64,000 nucleotides of DNA, taken from assembly GCA_020536535.1 (NCBI GenBank), contig JAHLWZ010000277.1:6982-70981 (forward strand), written 5' to 3'. Positions 20,852-33,371 of this stretch are shown here, piece after piece. Made by a program: the position numbers and the translations under genes. Under the pieces are notes generated by a model. That model saw nothing but the letters and a program-made list of their open reading frames with translations, was not told the DNA's origin and searched no databases. This DNA is from Pelomyxa schiedti. Its lineage: Eukaryota; Evosea; Pelobiontida; Pelomyxidae. Every line of letters begins with the position of its first letter. The first letter of the stretch is position 1.

Positions 20852-23800
20852 TTATGCATAATACCAGGGGGGTGTGAGGTGGCCTCTTATGGCTTGGTAT
20901 TGTTCCTCGGTGAATTGGTCTTGGAATAGCTCCCAGTTGCATTGGTGTGTTTTCCAGAACGAACGGAAACACTCCGTAACTGCGTTACCCAATGGAGGGC
21001 GTTCAAGTCCGTGTTGCATGAGAATCCCCACTACACGCGGGAAGTGTTCTGGCACAATAAAGGGCTCCGACATTAGAATGGCTGTTAGAACAGTCAGGAC
21101 TTTCTGAGAGGTTGTGTGAAGGCTTACCGGCAAGCCCAAGAATGCCCCCGTGACGTATTTCTAGAGTTGCGTTCTTGGAAAATTCTTCAAATTCGTCGAT
21201 CAGTGTCTTGAGTAGAGCTTTTTGTGGAGTTTAGAAGTCGTAATAACACATTGAAAACAACACTACATCTTGAAAACATAAAATACAAATAAACCAGGGT
21301 CAGTTGAAAGAGGTATTCCAGAAGAAAGACATCTAGAAATATTCGCAGCTGCTGTTACATGTACTTCAAGTTGCTTGTCTTTCAACATCTCAATGGTGAG
21401 CTTTAAACTATAAAGAGGATGAACTTCACACAAAAAAGGCAAAAGGTACTATTCCAATGCATTCTCATTGGTAATTGTGTAGGCATAATTTGCAATAAGT
21501 ACACTGGCAAATAGGGACACCCACCGTCTGCGGTGCCAGTTATCTGAAGTGAGAGCTTGTTTCACTTCACTTACTATAGAACTAAAAGAGTACAAGGGTT
21601 GCATATCAACAGGGACGGTGTTCTAATATAAGTTAGGATCAAGAGCAATGAGTGCTGACAGTACATTAGCAAGGAGTATCAGGGCATCTCGTGCCAAATC
21701 AGCCACCTCTTGTTTTGGGGCAGCTTGTATTGCAAAAAGAGCAATCAAGAGTTCATGAAATATGGGTATAAAGGAATTAATCCATCCAGTTTGACTGGAG
21801 AAGTATCTGGGTTTGAATGTTAGAAAGGAAAGAAAAACTGTTCAGGAAATCCGTGTATGATGCATACACGAGATTTATTAGTGATGTAGCTGCATCACTT
21901 TCTGGGGATTGTGCAACTATGTCACAGAGTGATCGAGTAACTTTCAGAACAGTATTTAGTACTTCAGAGTTCTGCGTTTCAGATTCTCCTAAGTAACATC
22001 AGTGCCCGCAACAAATCGAGAAAAGGAACACTTTTTCGTGCTCTGAAAGGGCATACAACAGCAAGAGTCTGTGATAACAAGAATGCTGCTTCAAGTCTGA
22101 TGGATTTGTATGGGTGCAACAGACAACGATTAATCTCTAGTTGGGCGCTTGGTAAAAAAAAAAAATAAAAGTTGCACAGACCATTCTCAGTTATCAACGC
22201 GGAGAAGATGGCTGGTTCACATGTTTCAACTACCATTGATTGGAGGAAATTCAGATGCCGTACAACGGCTCTAAATGATTCTCCATCACAATGAGACATC
22301 AGCTCATTGAGCGCTTGTCGGAGAATTTCCACTAACCAGTTAATGCTTGCTAGGCTTCTTCCTCTCACAATGTACTGAACACAAGATGCCCATATTGGCC
22401 ACGCAGAGGGTGTGGCTGCTTCTAACAGGGAGGAAATATGACTTACCCACCATTCGTCGGGTTTCACAGATTTTCGAGCCCTGATAACTCCAGCAACAAC
22501 CTCTGCAATGAAGCACTGCCTAGACTCTTCTTCGTCTGTTGCCTCAGATTCATTCTCCAGTGTTATCACTAGATCCACACACATTTGCAAAAACTGCTCG
22601 CCATGTCGGCGGACAAGAGCTTTGAAGAGTTGTGCATTGATGGCGTGAAATTGGTCACTGACAAGACCTGTCAGCGTAGGCCAGCTAGAGGATAAGTACT
22701 TGGTCAGTCCAAGCAGCAAACTAGCCATCGAAAAAGAAAAAGTTAGAGAGGTGCCGCGGAAGATGAAAAAACCTTCCAAAATCTTCCATATTTTCTTTGG
22801 TTGGATCCAGCAACCCGGCATCATTTCCTTCTTGCGAAATTGACATCCGAGATTCAATAACGGCATGTGCAAACTCTTCCAAGTCTAGACTGTCCAACAA
22901 ATCTTCATCATCGTATTGGCAGTTTCGAACCATGCACAATAAGCCCAGTGTGGATAGAAGGAGGCAATCAGAAAACTTGCTAGTGATTCCTTTTGCAAGC
23001 CACTGTATCCAAGGAAGTGGTAGCTTATCGGGAGCCCAAGGAAGAAACAGGACAAACCAAAGACAGGAAAGAATCTCAAAACGCCAATGGTCACTTCTGG
23101 GGCTGAGAAGGGTTTAAGTGTTTTTTTTTTCCCCCTTTTCTTTACCTTGAGAGGATATCCATAATGTGTCTGTAGGTGTCAATATCTCTTGATAACTGTT
23201 GTTCCAAATGTTGACGAGCGAGGGTGATGGTCTTGATATCAGAAAAATTGTTTGCGACCTCAGCCGCAAATGGTGGCAAGTGTAACGGCTCGACAAAAAG
23301 TGCAATGCTATATGTACGGAGTAGCCTCATGAGATGTTTTGTGGTACGCTTTTGGTCAAGCTCGTTGGACTGGTATAGGGCAGCTATAAAGTCGTGAACG
23401 TGTTGCCAGTTATCCAAGATAGTGTACTGTATGAAAGTTTGCAAGATTGCACTGAGAGGAGGAAAAAACCTTCAATCTGGAATTATCAATGAGTAAAACT
23501 GCCGCTCCCAAGGTCCCACCTTCCTCGTTATCCTTTGTTGGGGGTTCAACAAGTTTTTTCAATGTCTGGCTAACAAGAAAGTCGGGTGGTTCACATAATC
23601 TGTCAATACACTGAGATAAAGCATAGCATGCCTCGTTTCCAACCGAGTCATATGCACCAGTGGCAAGGTCCAGAAGGTCGGACATTAATTTACAACACAA
23701 GGGATCCGTGGTAGTGCACACTTCAATGTGAGAGCGGTAAACACGTGCCAAGTGTTGTTGGTAGAGTCGTTGCAGAAGCAGTATTCGGGGTACAGGCTCT

Positions 23801-26800
23801 CCTTGAATATATATTCGGTATCTATGTTTGCGCTTGGTGCGTAACGACTGGTACGTTGTATATAAGGTTGAGCCACGGTCCCCCAAAACAAGCGCAATCA
23901 GTTTGGTGGCGAGAATCTGCATTTCTACTGTGCTATGAGGAGATGATGATAGATAGGGTATCATTTCGTGCAATAAGAGCCCTAGATTGCGCCGAATAGG
24001 GGAAGGTAAAGTTCTCGAACTACTTGTAACAATCAAGTTTCGGTACATAAACTGCCCATCCGGAGCCAGTGGGCCATCTCTAGGGGGGAGATCAGCGATC
24101 GGTCTTAACGCTGTGATGACCCCAGACAAAATGAATTGCAATAGATACAATGCTGAGCAAATCAAATCAGAAGGGGTTGTTTCACTTTCACCAGCACACT
24201 TCAGCACCGGAGGTGCTTGAAGAGTGTCAGTCATTGCAGCATGTAGAACCTCAAAACTCATCTGAGACAGAACGTCAACAATTTTTGCGGCAAATGCAAA
24301 TTCCTCCTCAGAAGGTTCGTGCCATTGGCAATCGACAACAGAGTAATCTTTTGATCCAAAGATAGGACAGATACCACTCACACTGCATGCTGTCATAGAA
24401 ATTTCCCACTGTTTTGGCGGTAGTGCCCGTAGCTCTGCAGGATAAATTGAAGTGAGGGCAAGCAGAATGTCTTTTGTGGCCTTGGCACCCATTTGCCTAA
24501 CTTTCTTTCTGTTGTGCTTTTGTGAGGAACACAGTATGTCAAGAATGACATCTTTGTAAGTGAGCATATGTGACCCTGAGAGGGCCAAAGTTTTTGCAAA
24601 CAGTAAAAGGTACCACTGTGCTTCATGTTCTGCTGAAAGTTAGAGAGGGAAGGGGAATTTAAAAAAGAAAACCAGAAAGATCATCCAATAATGCAGCATG
24701 AGATCCAGGTGATACTGGGCCAATAAGGCGAGATAGTAAAATGGGAACAAGTTGCTTTAGTGCATAAGGTGGATTGGCATGTACAGCAGAATAAAAAAGG
24801 ACAGAGGCCAGTTTCCAGGAACTGGGAGGGAGGAACGTTGTTTTTATCACATCACAGAGCTTGTGTATAGCAGCAGCAAATAGAGGGGGAGAAAGGTGCA
24901 TAAAGAGCTGTTGGAAGAAATCATGGAACATAATAACAAACGTATTTTCCTCTGGTTTTCTATCTTTGGAGCCACTTGAGATGTCATCCTGAACTTGGAT
25001 GAGTTTTAGAAATCGGTCAATAATCTCTCCAGTAAGCGAGGGCAACATGTGTGACAACCTCGATTGTGGTGTTTCCCCTGATGACGACTTCCGCAGTTTG
25101 TTTGGTAGCGGTGGGGATTCAAGACATACAAGTGGGAGGTACGTTGCAAAGCGAGTAAGGAATTTCAGTGCAGCATTTGTCAAAGCTGTGTCATTAGCTG
25201 TAATTGCATCAAGAGCCGCAGATAAAAATTCGGGTAACAATTGCATTCCACCAGGCCATTTCAATAAGTACGGTAACATGCCAGCCAAGGCTTCAATTAC
25301 ACAGCAAAGATAATGTGGTGGACGCATAACAATGGTTGGAGTGTTCCGAATCACAGGTAGTATTCTCTGTAGGAACGGGGGGATCACGATGTGCGGGCAC
25401 AATACTGACAAATTGACAAGTAAACGCACAGGAGCAACATGATGTGGCTGGTGATGAACAAAAATCATGGGCATTAGAGCTTCTTTAAGTACTGTGTCCA
25501 CAAAAAAATCTTTTTCCTGTGTTGTGATGGTGTCGTCTCTCTGAATCCAATTGATGTAGTTCTTAACTATTATCCCTAAGAAGGGCAGTAGACTTTTGGG
25601 ATCTTCTTCTGCGGGTATTGGTTGATAAAAAGTTGACAAGGAGTGCATCATCCGGGAAAAAGGATCTTGTGCAGCAACACCCCACAAGGCCAAGCATGAA
25701 GAAACTAGTTTCCCAGCGCAGTAAAGAATTCGGCCCTCCGAATTGCTCAGTGAAAATAATAAAGCATCAACGCTGGTGAAACTCAGTTGCTGGTCAGTAT
25801 TGCCACTGAGGGCGTTTTGGACCATGCTGTAAACATTTGTGAATAAGACCGGAATAAACTTGGCAGCATAGGGTTTCAGTTCCGCGGGATTGTGCTGTAA
25901 CACTCTTGTAACCAGACTTGACCAAACATTGTTCCAGTCGAAATTTTGCTCCACCCAGCCCCAAACTCCAATGAATCGTTCAAACATGGGTACCACAGAC
26001 TGGATGGGCAGATATCTTGGGGTGAAATATCCCAATAAAGTAGCGGCGCGGTGAATTCTCATATCGAATCGAGTGAAGTGAGTTGCTACTTGTTCAAACT
26101 CCGCCAAAATTTCTGTAGCAGACTCAGGTTCAAAGTATCGATTGATGGACTGGAGTAGCGCCATCAAATCTTCTGCAAAAGTGTATGTAAGGTACCACAC
26201 AGGAAAAGGGAACATCACACCTTGCTCGGCACCTAAACAATGCTTTCCAGATCTCTCAAATACATCGCAGACCTTAAGTATCATGTCATACAGAGGTCTC
26301 CAGGGAAAAACCAATTTGGGGACTGGCTTTTTTGTACAACTAACTGAATCTGGGGCTGGAGGTGCTGCAGTGGCTGACAGAGGGGATTCAGAGCCCGTTT
26401 TACCCACTTTTACCGAGTCAAGGGGAGATTCCTGCGATTGATGGCAGCTGGGATCAGCCGCGGCTTGATTGGAGTGCACCTTGTGACATGTTTTACTTCT
26501 GAGGCGATGCAGAACGCTTGTCAACACTTCAGCTAGCACTGGCAGAACTGCCATTCTGTCAGAGTCGGGCACGGAATGACACAACAACTCGTATAACAGT
26601 TTGGCAATGGAATGCAGTTCCTCTTTAGGAACAGGGTACTTCAGTTCAATCCACGCACTCAGCTTTCCCAAGAAGAAGAACAGCGATTTCTGCAAAACAA
26701 GTTAACAATCTCCGCGCGTTTTTAAACGGGACTTCAAACCCGGTAATCTCCGATAGCTACGGACAGTTTCAAGCCAGTTACGATGTAATCGAAATTCCTA

Positions 26801-26868
26801 CGGCCCTCTTCCACAATGGCGTCCCTGTAACACAACGGCATATAGGAGTTCACATTCTTGAGATCCAT
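20852..26868 (-). CDS. PSME4: Proteasome activator PA200/BLM10 (PSME4)
   Basis: The largest gene in the window. The first exon (ATG 26868, MDLKNVNSYMPLCYRDAI) joins at DYR-KSLFFFLGKLSAW to a 678-codon exon (to about 24659) and a 392-codon exon (about 24588-23470), then many shorter exons. HEAT-like helical sequence matches the PA200 family throughout (ELLCHSVPDSDRMAVLPVLAE near the N-terminus; MFERFIGVWGWVEQNFDWNNVW). The C-terminus is diagnostic: FWKTHQCNWELF, FTEEQYQAIRGHLTPP and final WYYA, the HbYX-type tail that docks in alpha-ring pockets of the 20S proteasome. PA200 opens the core for ubiquitin-independent degradation, including of acetylated histones in other species. Exon joins in 21180-22900 are approximate. 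Confidence 0.9.
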
Positions 26869-27037
26869 CTCCCGGTTTTGTGCCCTACCCTTGGGCACAC
26901 CACCTCTTGTTTATTGTTTTTGTTTTTGTTTTGATCGCAGACCGGAACATAATGTTTTTGTTTTCGCTGTTTGACAGGCGAAACAGATCTAGCAAGAAAG
27001 AGAAAACTAAACAAAAACCCACGAAGAGCGAAGTACG
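26869..27037. promoter_or_regulatory. Divergent promoter region, PA200 and ArfGAP
   Basis: Only 169 bp separate the start codons of two divergent genes, so it must hold both promoters or a shared one. AT-rich runs (TTGTTTTTGTTTTTG) are visible, but no clear TATA box. Confidence 0.45.
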
Positions 27038-30000
27038 ATGGCGACCACAATCAGGAGTTCGCATCTGTATCAGATGATACAGCAGCAACAATCTCCTGAC
27101 ATTCCCGCCACTGGCACGCCAAAGAAGCGTAATCTGTCTGTACAAACTACGGCTGCCGCTGGGGCTGTGACGATGTGCACGACGTCCACATCTTCGGCTG
27201 CAGCACAGGCAGCACTCGAAGCCGTGGAAGCGACTAGTAGTAGTAATAAAACAGGCAGATTGCCGACACTCGGGGGAGGTTTCGTTTCTCTCCAGGGATC
27301 TCTGGTCGATTCTCCAGAGGCCAGGGGGAATATTGTTGACGCCGCTGAGGTAGTATTTTAGCGTTTCCACTATGCGAAAAACAGACTTTGCTGAACTTGC
27401 AACTTAAAAAAAAAAAAAAAAAAGGAATTCAAGAGAACGTGTGGTAAAATGACTGAATTACAGAAGTTATTAAGGCTTCAGCGTGCTGCTGGGCAAGGTT
27501 TTTAGCCCTTCCTGTGTATGCAATCAATGAATGCCTAGAGTACATCAACTGTTCGAGGCAGATAAGTAAATTTCTGCCTACAATGATTCCGGCTGAGGAT
27601 AGAGATGCAAGTAAATTTGTTTGGCCTCCCGGTTCCTGTAGTCCCACCTTCTTTTCCTAGAAAAGCTGGTTGACGATGCAGTCACGATATTAAACTTCAT
27701 TGAAGAAGAACGAGAAACGCTTGTTCAAGCGGTCGATATGTATTTAGGGTCTCCTATGCAAAACTTTCTCGAATCAGACTTTAAATTGGTTAAAGTAATC
27801 CTTTGTGACTTCTCTTTCAATTTTGGACATGACCCTTAATCACTCCTAGAGCAGTTACAAGGAATTTCTCAAAACCACTGACTCTGTGGAGGCTACTGCA
27901 GCAAAATTGAGCCAAGTGAAGAAAAATAAGGCTAGAACACTTGAGGTTTTTGTTTGATATATGTATTTGGTGAATTAACGAACCAAAAGGAGCAAGAAGT
28001 GATTGAAAGTAAGATCCGTCACAAAGAGGCAACGTTGAATCTTGCTACTGCCATTAATGCGTCTAAAGTATATACACTTACCCTTTTTTCAGTTCTCACA
28101 TGTTACACCAATAGCGTAAGTTACGGCTTCAACTTCTAGAAGGTATTCAAGGATATGTGCAGCTGCACCAGATGTTTCTGCGAGCAGGTACTGATAGTGC
28201 AATGCAGTTTCAATTTTATTCAGACCTTTGTTCAGCTGCAGCCACTTTTGAGGACCAAGAATCTGAACTCCATAATCTTGTTTCCTGTGTCTCAGATATA
28301 CGAGATGCGGTTAAATTGGAAGATGAGGGTGATCAAATGCTCCATGAAACTCTAGTCAAAGTACCACACAAGCCCCATGCATTTCCTTTTCTTCTCTTAA
28401 CACAATCAAGAAAGACTTGATACAGTTTCCAGCTGTAAAACAAGACTCCCATGAAATTGAAGGGTATGTTCTTTCCCCAAGAAACCCTTGGTAAACAACC
28501 AAAAGGTATCTCTTTAAGTGTACAACGAGGAGTCTTGTTACTTCCTGGGTGAGAACTTATTGTAGAATACAAGGAGGAAGATTTTACTATTACCCACCGA
28601 AGGTAACAATTGATTTCCCCTTTTTTTGGTTGATCTAAGAAAGGTTCGCCAACCACTGTTCGTGGAGATTATGCTCACAACAGTGCGATTGCGGGACGAG
28701 CTTGAGCGGCAGTATTGCTTTGAAATTATCTCTCCAACTGAGACAATCATTCTACAAGTTGGACACAAATGTTTCTTTTTTTTTTTTGACATTTGAACCT
28801 GTTCATAGGCTGAAACACCTGAAATACGAGATGCATGGATATCTATTATAAATAGTAGCAGGTAAGAGGGCATGGGTTAACCTTGTATCTTATGCTTTAC
28901 TCCAAAGAATGTCTCTGCTGGTTAAAACGGACCTGACAACTGCTCCTCCCAAACTTGCACTTCTGCGTGAACTTTACCCAGCAAATAACAGATGTGCTGA
29001 CTGTGGGTCTCTAAGTATGTGGGACAGCACAACCATTTCTGTATCTCAGTTTCTTCCAGATCCAGAATGGGCATCATTGAATCTTGGCGTACTTGTTTGC
29101 ATAAAATGTTCCGGTAATTTTCTTTACCACAGAAATGCCATAATCCTCTTTTAGGCTTCCATAGAAGACTTGGTGTCCATATATCCAAAGTTCGATCTCT
29201 ATCCTTGGACAACATGGAACCTGAATATATTCTTGTATATTTGGGTAGGGTGTCACTTATACTCCATATTCATTTCGTCGCAGGCCTTTGCAGCCATCGG
29301 GAATGAACAAGCTAACAGGGTCTGGCAGCCCACACTCCCCCCTGATACAGTGTCTCCTACAAACGAAAGGTGAATGAAAAACAAATATAAATCTTACTGT
29401 AAACCAAAAAAAGCGACCCGTATGAATGGATAGAGCGAAAATACAAAAAAAGGGAATTCATTGGCATCTCTGGTAAAACACAAGATGAACATAACCAGGT
29501 TATTTCTTGGTATTCAGATCAGATTTGATGTTCTAAAAAATTGTTTTTGGAATGAGATTACGGGTCAATTCTGACTTTTCTATCTTACAGGCACTACAAG
29601 AGGCTTCTACCCGCGGAGATATCCTCCACATGCTATATCACATTGCCCATGGTGCGAACGTAGACACAAGATCCCCCCCTCACAACCAGTATCGATTTCA
29701 TCTGTCAACGTCACCTTATGTCTTCCAAGGACACCTCTTATGCATGCTGTCATTCATCACATTCTTCCTGCAGCTGGTCTTTTAATTGCCTTTAGCTGTA
29801 ATTTAGATGTGTATGATTAAAGAAGTAATCTCCTGAGCTGACATTACCTTAGAGGAGATTCAACGAATAAGACCGCACTTCACTACGCCGTCGAGCAGAA
29901 TTTACAAGACATGGTCCTCATCCTTCTAAGGTACACACCACATGGCAGAGTTTACGCTTATTTCAGTACAGGGCAGGTGCATCGCCAAATGTAGTGGATA

Positions 30001-30545
30001 GTAATGGTGAGACACCCTTAAAAACGGCAATGCGTTTGGAGCTTGCCTCTCCACTTACCACTTTGAGGTTGGCCTTTATTGGTATCTCCAATTTTCTAAA
30101 TCACTTTTATAGAATGTTCTCACTGGCAAAAAGTGAAGAAACCCGTGACGTCACAACTAGCTTTGAAGACCAATTTCACGCTCTTGAGATAATAACACCC
30201 CAACAATTGGATGCAGACATGCGACAAGCTGCAGCCAATGCCTCTCTCTTGCAGCTTCCAGATGCTTCAGTAGCACAACCTGCAACTCCGATTGAAGCTG
30301 CAATACCAGATGCACCAGATACCATCATAGGAAGTCCTCCATCAAGCAAGACTGAAACTTTAGATATCCCACCAGTGAGTGAAGAAGAGAGAAAGCCAAG
30401 ATCAAACAGTAGTGAGCCACCACACCATCACAGGCACCACAAACGCCATGCAGTGTATGAAGCTGTGCCCTCGTCAACACTTACTGCACTATGTGAAAAG
30501 CCTAGCAGAAAGGGACAAAAATCGCCAAACAAGCAGTCCTCTTAA
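27038..30545 (+). CDS. BAR-PH-ArfGAP-ankyrin protein (ACAP/ASAP-like)
   Basis: After a Gln/Ser/Ala-rich N-terminal exon (ATG 27038), exons at about 27660-28330 form a BAR-type helical bundle ([55 protein letters not shown]). A PH domain ends [14 protein letters not shown] and [14 protein letters not shown]. The ArfGAP zinc finger is complete: Cys-x2-Cys-x16-Cys-x2-Cys read across two introns (NNRCADCG to LVCIKCSG), followed by the arginine-finger block [10 protein letters not shown] and [13 protein letters not shown]. Ankyrin repeats follow ([39 protein letters not shown]) and then a Ser/Pro tail with a His-rich cluster, TAA at 30543-30545. This order is that of ACAPs, which sense membrane curvature and switch off Arf1/Arf6 in endocytic recycling. 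About 15 introns. Confidence 0.9.
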
Positions 30546-30715
30546 ATTTGTAACTGTGCACAATTTTTAGTGAAACAACATCATGTTTCTTGTAGTTGTC
30601 TTTTTTTTAAAAAAAAAAAGGTGGTCTGCTTGTTTGTGGTTGTGAGAAGTCACGCAATCAATGAATGCATACAGTGTGAATGATTGAAATGTATTCGCGG
30701 GAGTTGATGACTTAG

Positions 30716-31816
30716 TTATGAAGAGGTTGAGGTAGTTTCTGTGTCGTCTTGCATTTTTGATGGTTCTTCTGGTGCTTTGTCTGATTTTTCTGGTTGGTGT
30801 GCTTTTAATTCATCAAGCTCTTTCTGGAGGGATGCTAGCTCCTGTTCGAGCTCGTTGCATGCAACAGAAATTCTGCCGTTTTTTGCAACACTTGCTCTCC
30901 ATCGCTCCTCGAGAATCTTGAGTTGAGTGCCACATTGTGTCTGTGGGATTTCTCGTTAGTAAACCCTAAAAAGTATTATAAGTACTTGTTCTAATTTTCG
31001 CTGTATGTTGATTTCCTGAATTTCCGATTGGTGACTTGTCAGTATTTTGGATAACCTTTTTGGGTTTTGAAAACGGCACAAGAAGGCACATAAACAAACC
31101 TTTCATGAACTTGTTCTAGGTATTTGTTGTAGTTAATCCACGTGTTTGAACCATATGTATTGATTAATTCTAGATTCAACAGACTGGAACATGATTACTC
31201 TACTTTATTAAAATGGGTCACACAAACCGTAGATTTTGATGTTCTACTTGTGCTTGTGCATTGGAAACTGCCTGATGCCAAGCGGCCGGATTGTTCCTGT
31301 TCGATTCATCCGGAGCTGGAAGTGAATATCTCTTAAAGTCCATGGGTGCGATAGGGTGTCCTCGTGTAAGCCGAGGAAGTTCTGTGTCAAGGAATCCACT
31401 TTGCTTGTAAAAAAACCACCATCAGACAACACACAAAGCAAGAGGGGAAACGAAAGAAAAACAAATAAAATAAACCAAAAAAAAACCTCCGCACCACACA
31501 TAACATAACTTACACAATTTTATGGGGCAAAAAAAAAAAAAAAAAAAAAGCAGCGCACAAAGGAGTTGAATTTCTTTAGTTCCGGGACCCTCTTCATGAC
31601 ATCGAGAGCAGAAGCGGAAGCAGCAGCAGGGTCACGCTTGATCTCCTCCTGCAGCATCTGGTCCACCATCTCCTGGCTCGCCTGGTCGAACTGGTCAATG
31701 TACGGCAGTGCATCCACCAACACATCCGCCGGGTAATTACTTTGCTGTTGTTGTGGCGTGTGGTACTCGAGGAGAAGTGGTGCCGGTGCCGTGCTCGCTG
31801 CCGTGATCGTCTGCAT
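30716..31816 (-). CDS. BCAS2: Pre-mRNA splicing factor SPF27/BCAS2
   Basis: ATG 31816 opens a short Ala/Thr-rich leader, then the family's first block VDALPYIDQ and MVDQMLQEEIKRDP. Later exons carry DFKRYSLPAPDESNRNNPAAW and NAQAQVEHQNLR, and the C-terminal coiled coil (LKILEERWRASVAKN, then NELEQELASLQKELDEL) and an acidic/Ser tail to TAA 30718-30716. This matches BCAS2/SPF27, a core subunit of the Prp19 (NineTeen) complex that activates the spliceosome. It suits an intron-dense genome. An intron with an 18-20 nt poly-T tract (31531-31549) follows the first block. Confidence 0.88.
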
Positions 31817-31979
31817 TTCGACTGTGGGGTCTGTTGTCTGTGAAACTTAGAAAGTTCGAATCTTTCATTGGCCCACTCACACTGAGACTCAGGGGAGAGT
31901 AGCAACCCCGCGTAACGAGGGAACTCTTATGCTTCAGTTTCCAGGGAGCGTTTGCTTCGACTTCTCCCCTACACCCAAA

Positions 31980-32025
31980 TCAGGAAAACGCCGATCAATT
32001 TGGAGCCAGACGTTAATTAAACAGA
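31980..32025. other. Left flank of direct repeat
   Basis: Short unique spacer between the BCAS2 5' side (ATG 31816) and repeat copy A. No gene is visible from 31817 to 32025. Confidence 0.4.
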
Positions 32026-32246
32026 CCTGTATTATCTACCAGAAGGTGTTTGCAAATAAATATATAATAACAGCAGCTGTGTTGTGTTATTCCCCAAAAT
32101 GATGCACCCAAATGCTCCCAAATGCACCACCAAACCGCTGCAACCACCCACTTTGCTCCCAAATGCACCGCTCTCAAATGCCACCACCAAACTGCTGCAA
32201 CCACCCACTTTGCTCCCAAATGCGGCCTTGCTTGCTCCAAATGCAC
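32026..32246. repeat. Direct repeat copy A (about 221 bp)
   Basis: Starts CCTGTATTATCTACC and ends at CCAAATGCAC. It is nearly identical to copy B at 32465-32700. Inside it, the motif CAACCACCCACTTTGCTCCC occurs twice, each time followed by AAATGC, so the copy itself grew from shorter units. Confidence 0.9.
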
Positions 32247-32464
32247 ACTGATGCACACTGCACTCTCCAGAGAATTCCTCCCTATATGTTCTGTTAATGT
32301 CAAAGTAAGTAACAACGTGGTTAATAATTAATTGACTCTGATAGCAGGCATTTAGCACTATCCTCTCTGTGCAATAGAGAGGCGGCTTGTAGGGGAACCT
32401 CTTCACCCTCACTGAGTGAGGGTTGTGCTGAGCACGAGGCAATTAATAATAGTATTTTCCCCCG
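32247..32464. other. Spacer between repeat copies with small hairpins
   Basis: 218 bp between copies A and B. It contains two small palindromes (CCTCTCT...AGAGAGG near 32360-32382 and CCTCACTGAGTGAGG near 32407-32421). No gene seen. Confidence 0.5.
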
Positions 32465-32700
32465 CCTGTATTATCTACCAGAAGGTGTTTGCAAATAAAT
32501 ATATAATAACAGCAGCTGTGTTGTGTTATTCCCCAAAATGATGCACCCAAATGCTCCCAAATGCACCACCAAACCGCTGCAACCACCCACTTTGCTCCCA
32601 AATGCACCGCTCTCAAATGCCACGCTCTCAAATGCCACCACCAAACTGCTGCAACCACCCACTTTGCTCCCAAATGCGGCCTTGCTTGCTCCAAATGCAC
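32465..32700. repeat. Direct repeat copy B (about 236 bp)
   Basis: Matches copy A base for base except for one extra 15 bp tandem unit (GCTCTCAAATGCCAC). The period from A to B is 439 bp. After 32700 the sequences diverge. Confidence 0.9.
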
Positions 32701-32743
32701 CACCAAGCTGCCTGCGCCTCCAACTTCCTTTGCTGTGTGCCTC

Positions 32744-33151
32744 TTATTTGCCGGTAGTTCTTCCACTGCACCCTTTTTTTTTTGTTTGTGTTTTAAAAAA
32801 ATTTTCCCTTAAAAAGCCAAAAATTTTGGCGCGAAGTTTTTCCTCCCAGAGATCCGCGGTCTTGTCGTTCCACGACCCCCATGCCGTTCTGTTTTCGTAG
32901 TAGGCACGGTGGACTTGGTGGGAGTGGCTGTAGTGAGCAGTACCTCTAAGGTTCCAGGAAGCGGGGCGGAAGAAGACATGAGGAACGCGGAGACACAGGA
33001 TGTGGTGTAGGTTGTGTGGTGGGAGCCAAGGGGGTGTAGTAGAGGACGTGGTATTGTGGTGAGGCTTTGGGCAAAGCGGTTTCGGGAAGATGAAGATGAC
33101 GATGACGTTTTGTTCTAACCTTTCGCGAAACCTCTGTTGCTCAAGGTGCAT
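32744..33151 (-). CDS. Hypothetical basic protein
   Basis: A 135-codon frame with a true ATG at 33149-33151 (MHLEQQRFRERLEQ). It has a Pro/His-rich centre and a segment YYENRTAWGSWNDKTADLWEEK that looks protein-like. There is no recognised domain and the C-terminus is Lys-rich. It lies between repeat copy B and the glycosidase-like gene. It could be spliced differently or be non-coding. Confidence 0.35.
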   Translation of the reverse strand: MHLEQQRFRERLEQNVIVIFIFPKPLCPKPHHNTTSSTTPPWLPPHNLHHILCLRVPHVFFRPASWNLRGTAHYSHSHQVHRAYYENRTAWGSWNDKTADLWEEKLRAKIFGFLRENFFKTQTKKKGCSGRTTGK

Positions 33152-33371
33152 TGTGAAAATTTGTAAGAAATACAGCGCATCACCTATTACGGGAATGGCC
33201 TAATTAAGTCAGAAAATTGGCTCCAAGTTCTTCCTTTTTATGGATTTACAGTGATAAGGCAACGAAACAAGCAAATAGCAAAACACTAACATAAAGTAGA
33301 CGGCCGTAGGTAGCCTCAGAGGATTGAGGTTCTGATGTTGCCTGCGTTACTGTGAGGGATAGAATTTGACT

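Noticed and set aside
32112-32900. Frames within the direct repeats (61-125 codons)
   Set aside because: Same short repeated peptides in several frames and on both strands; explained by the DNA repeats.
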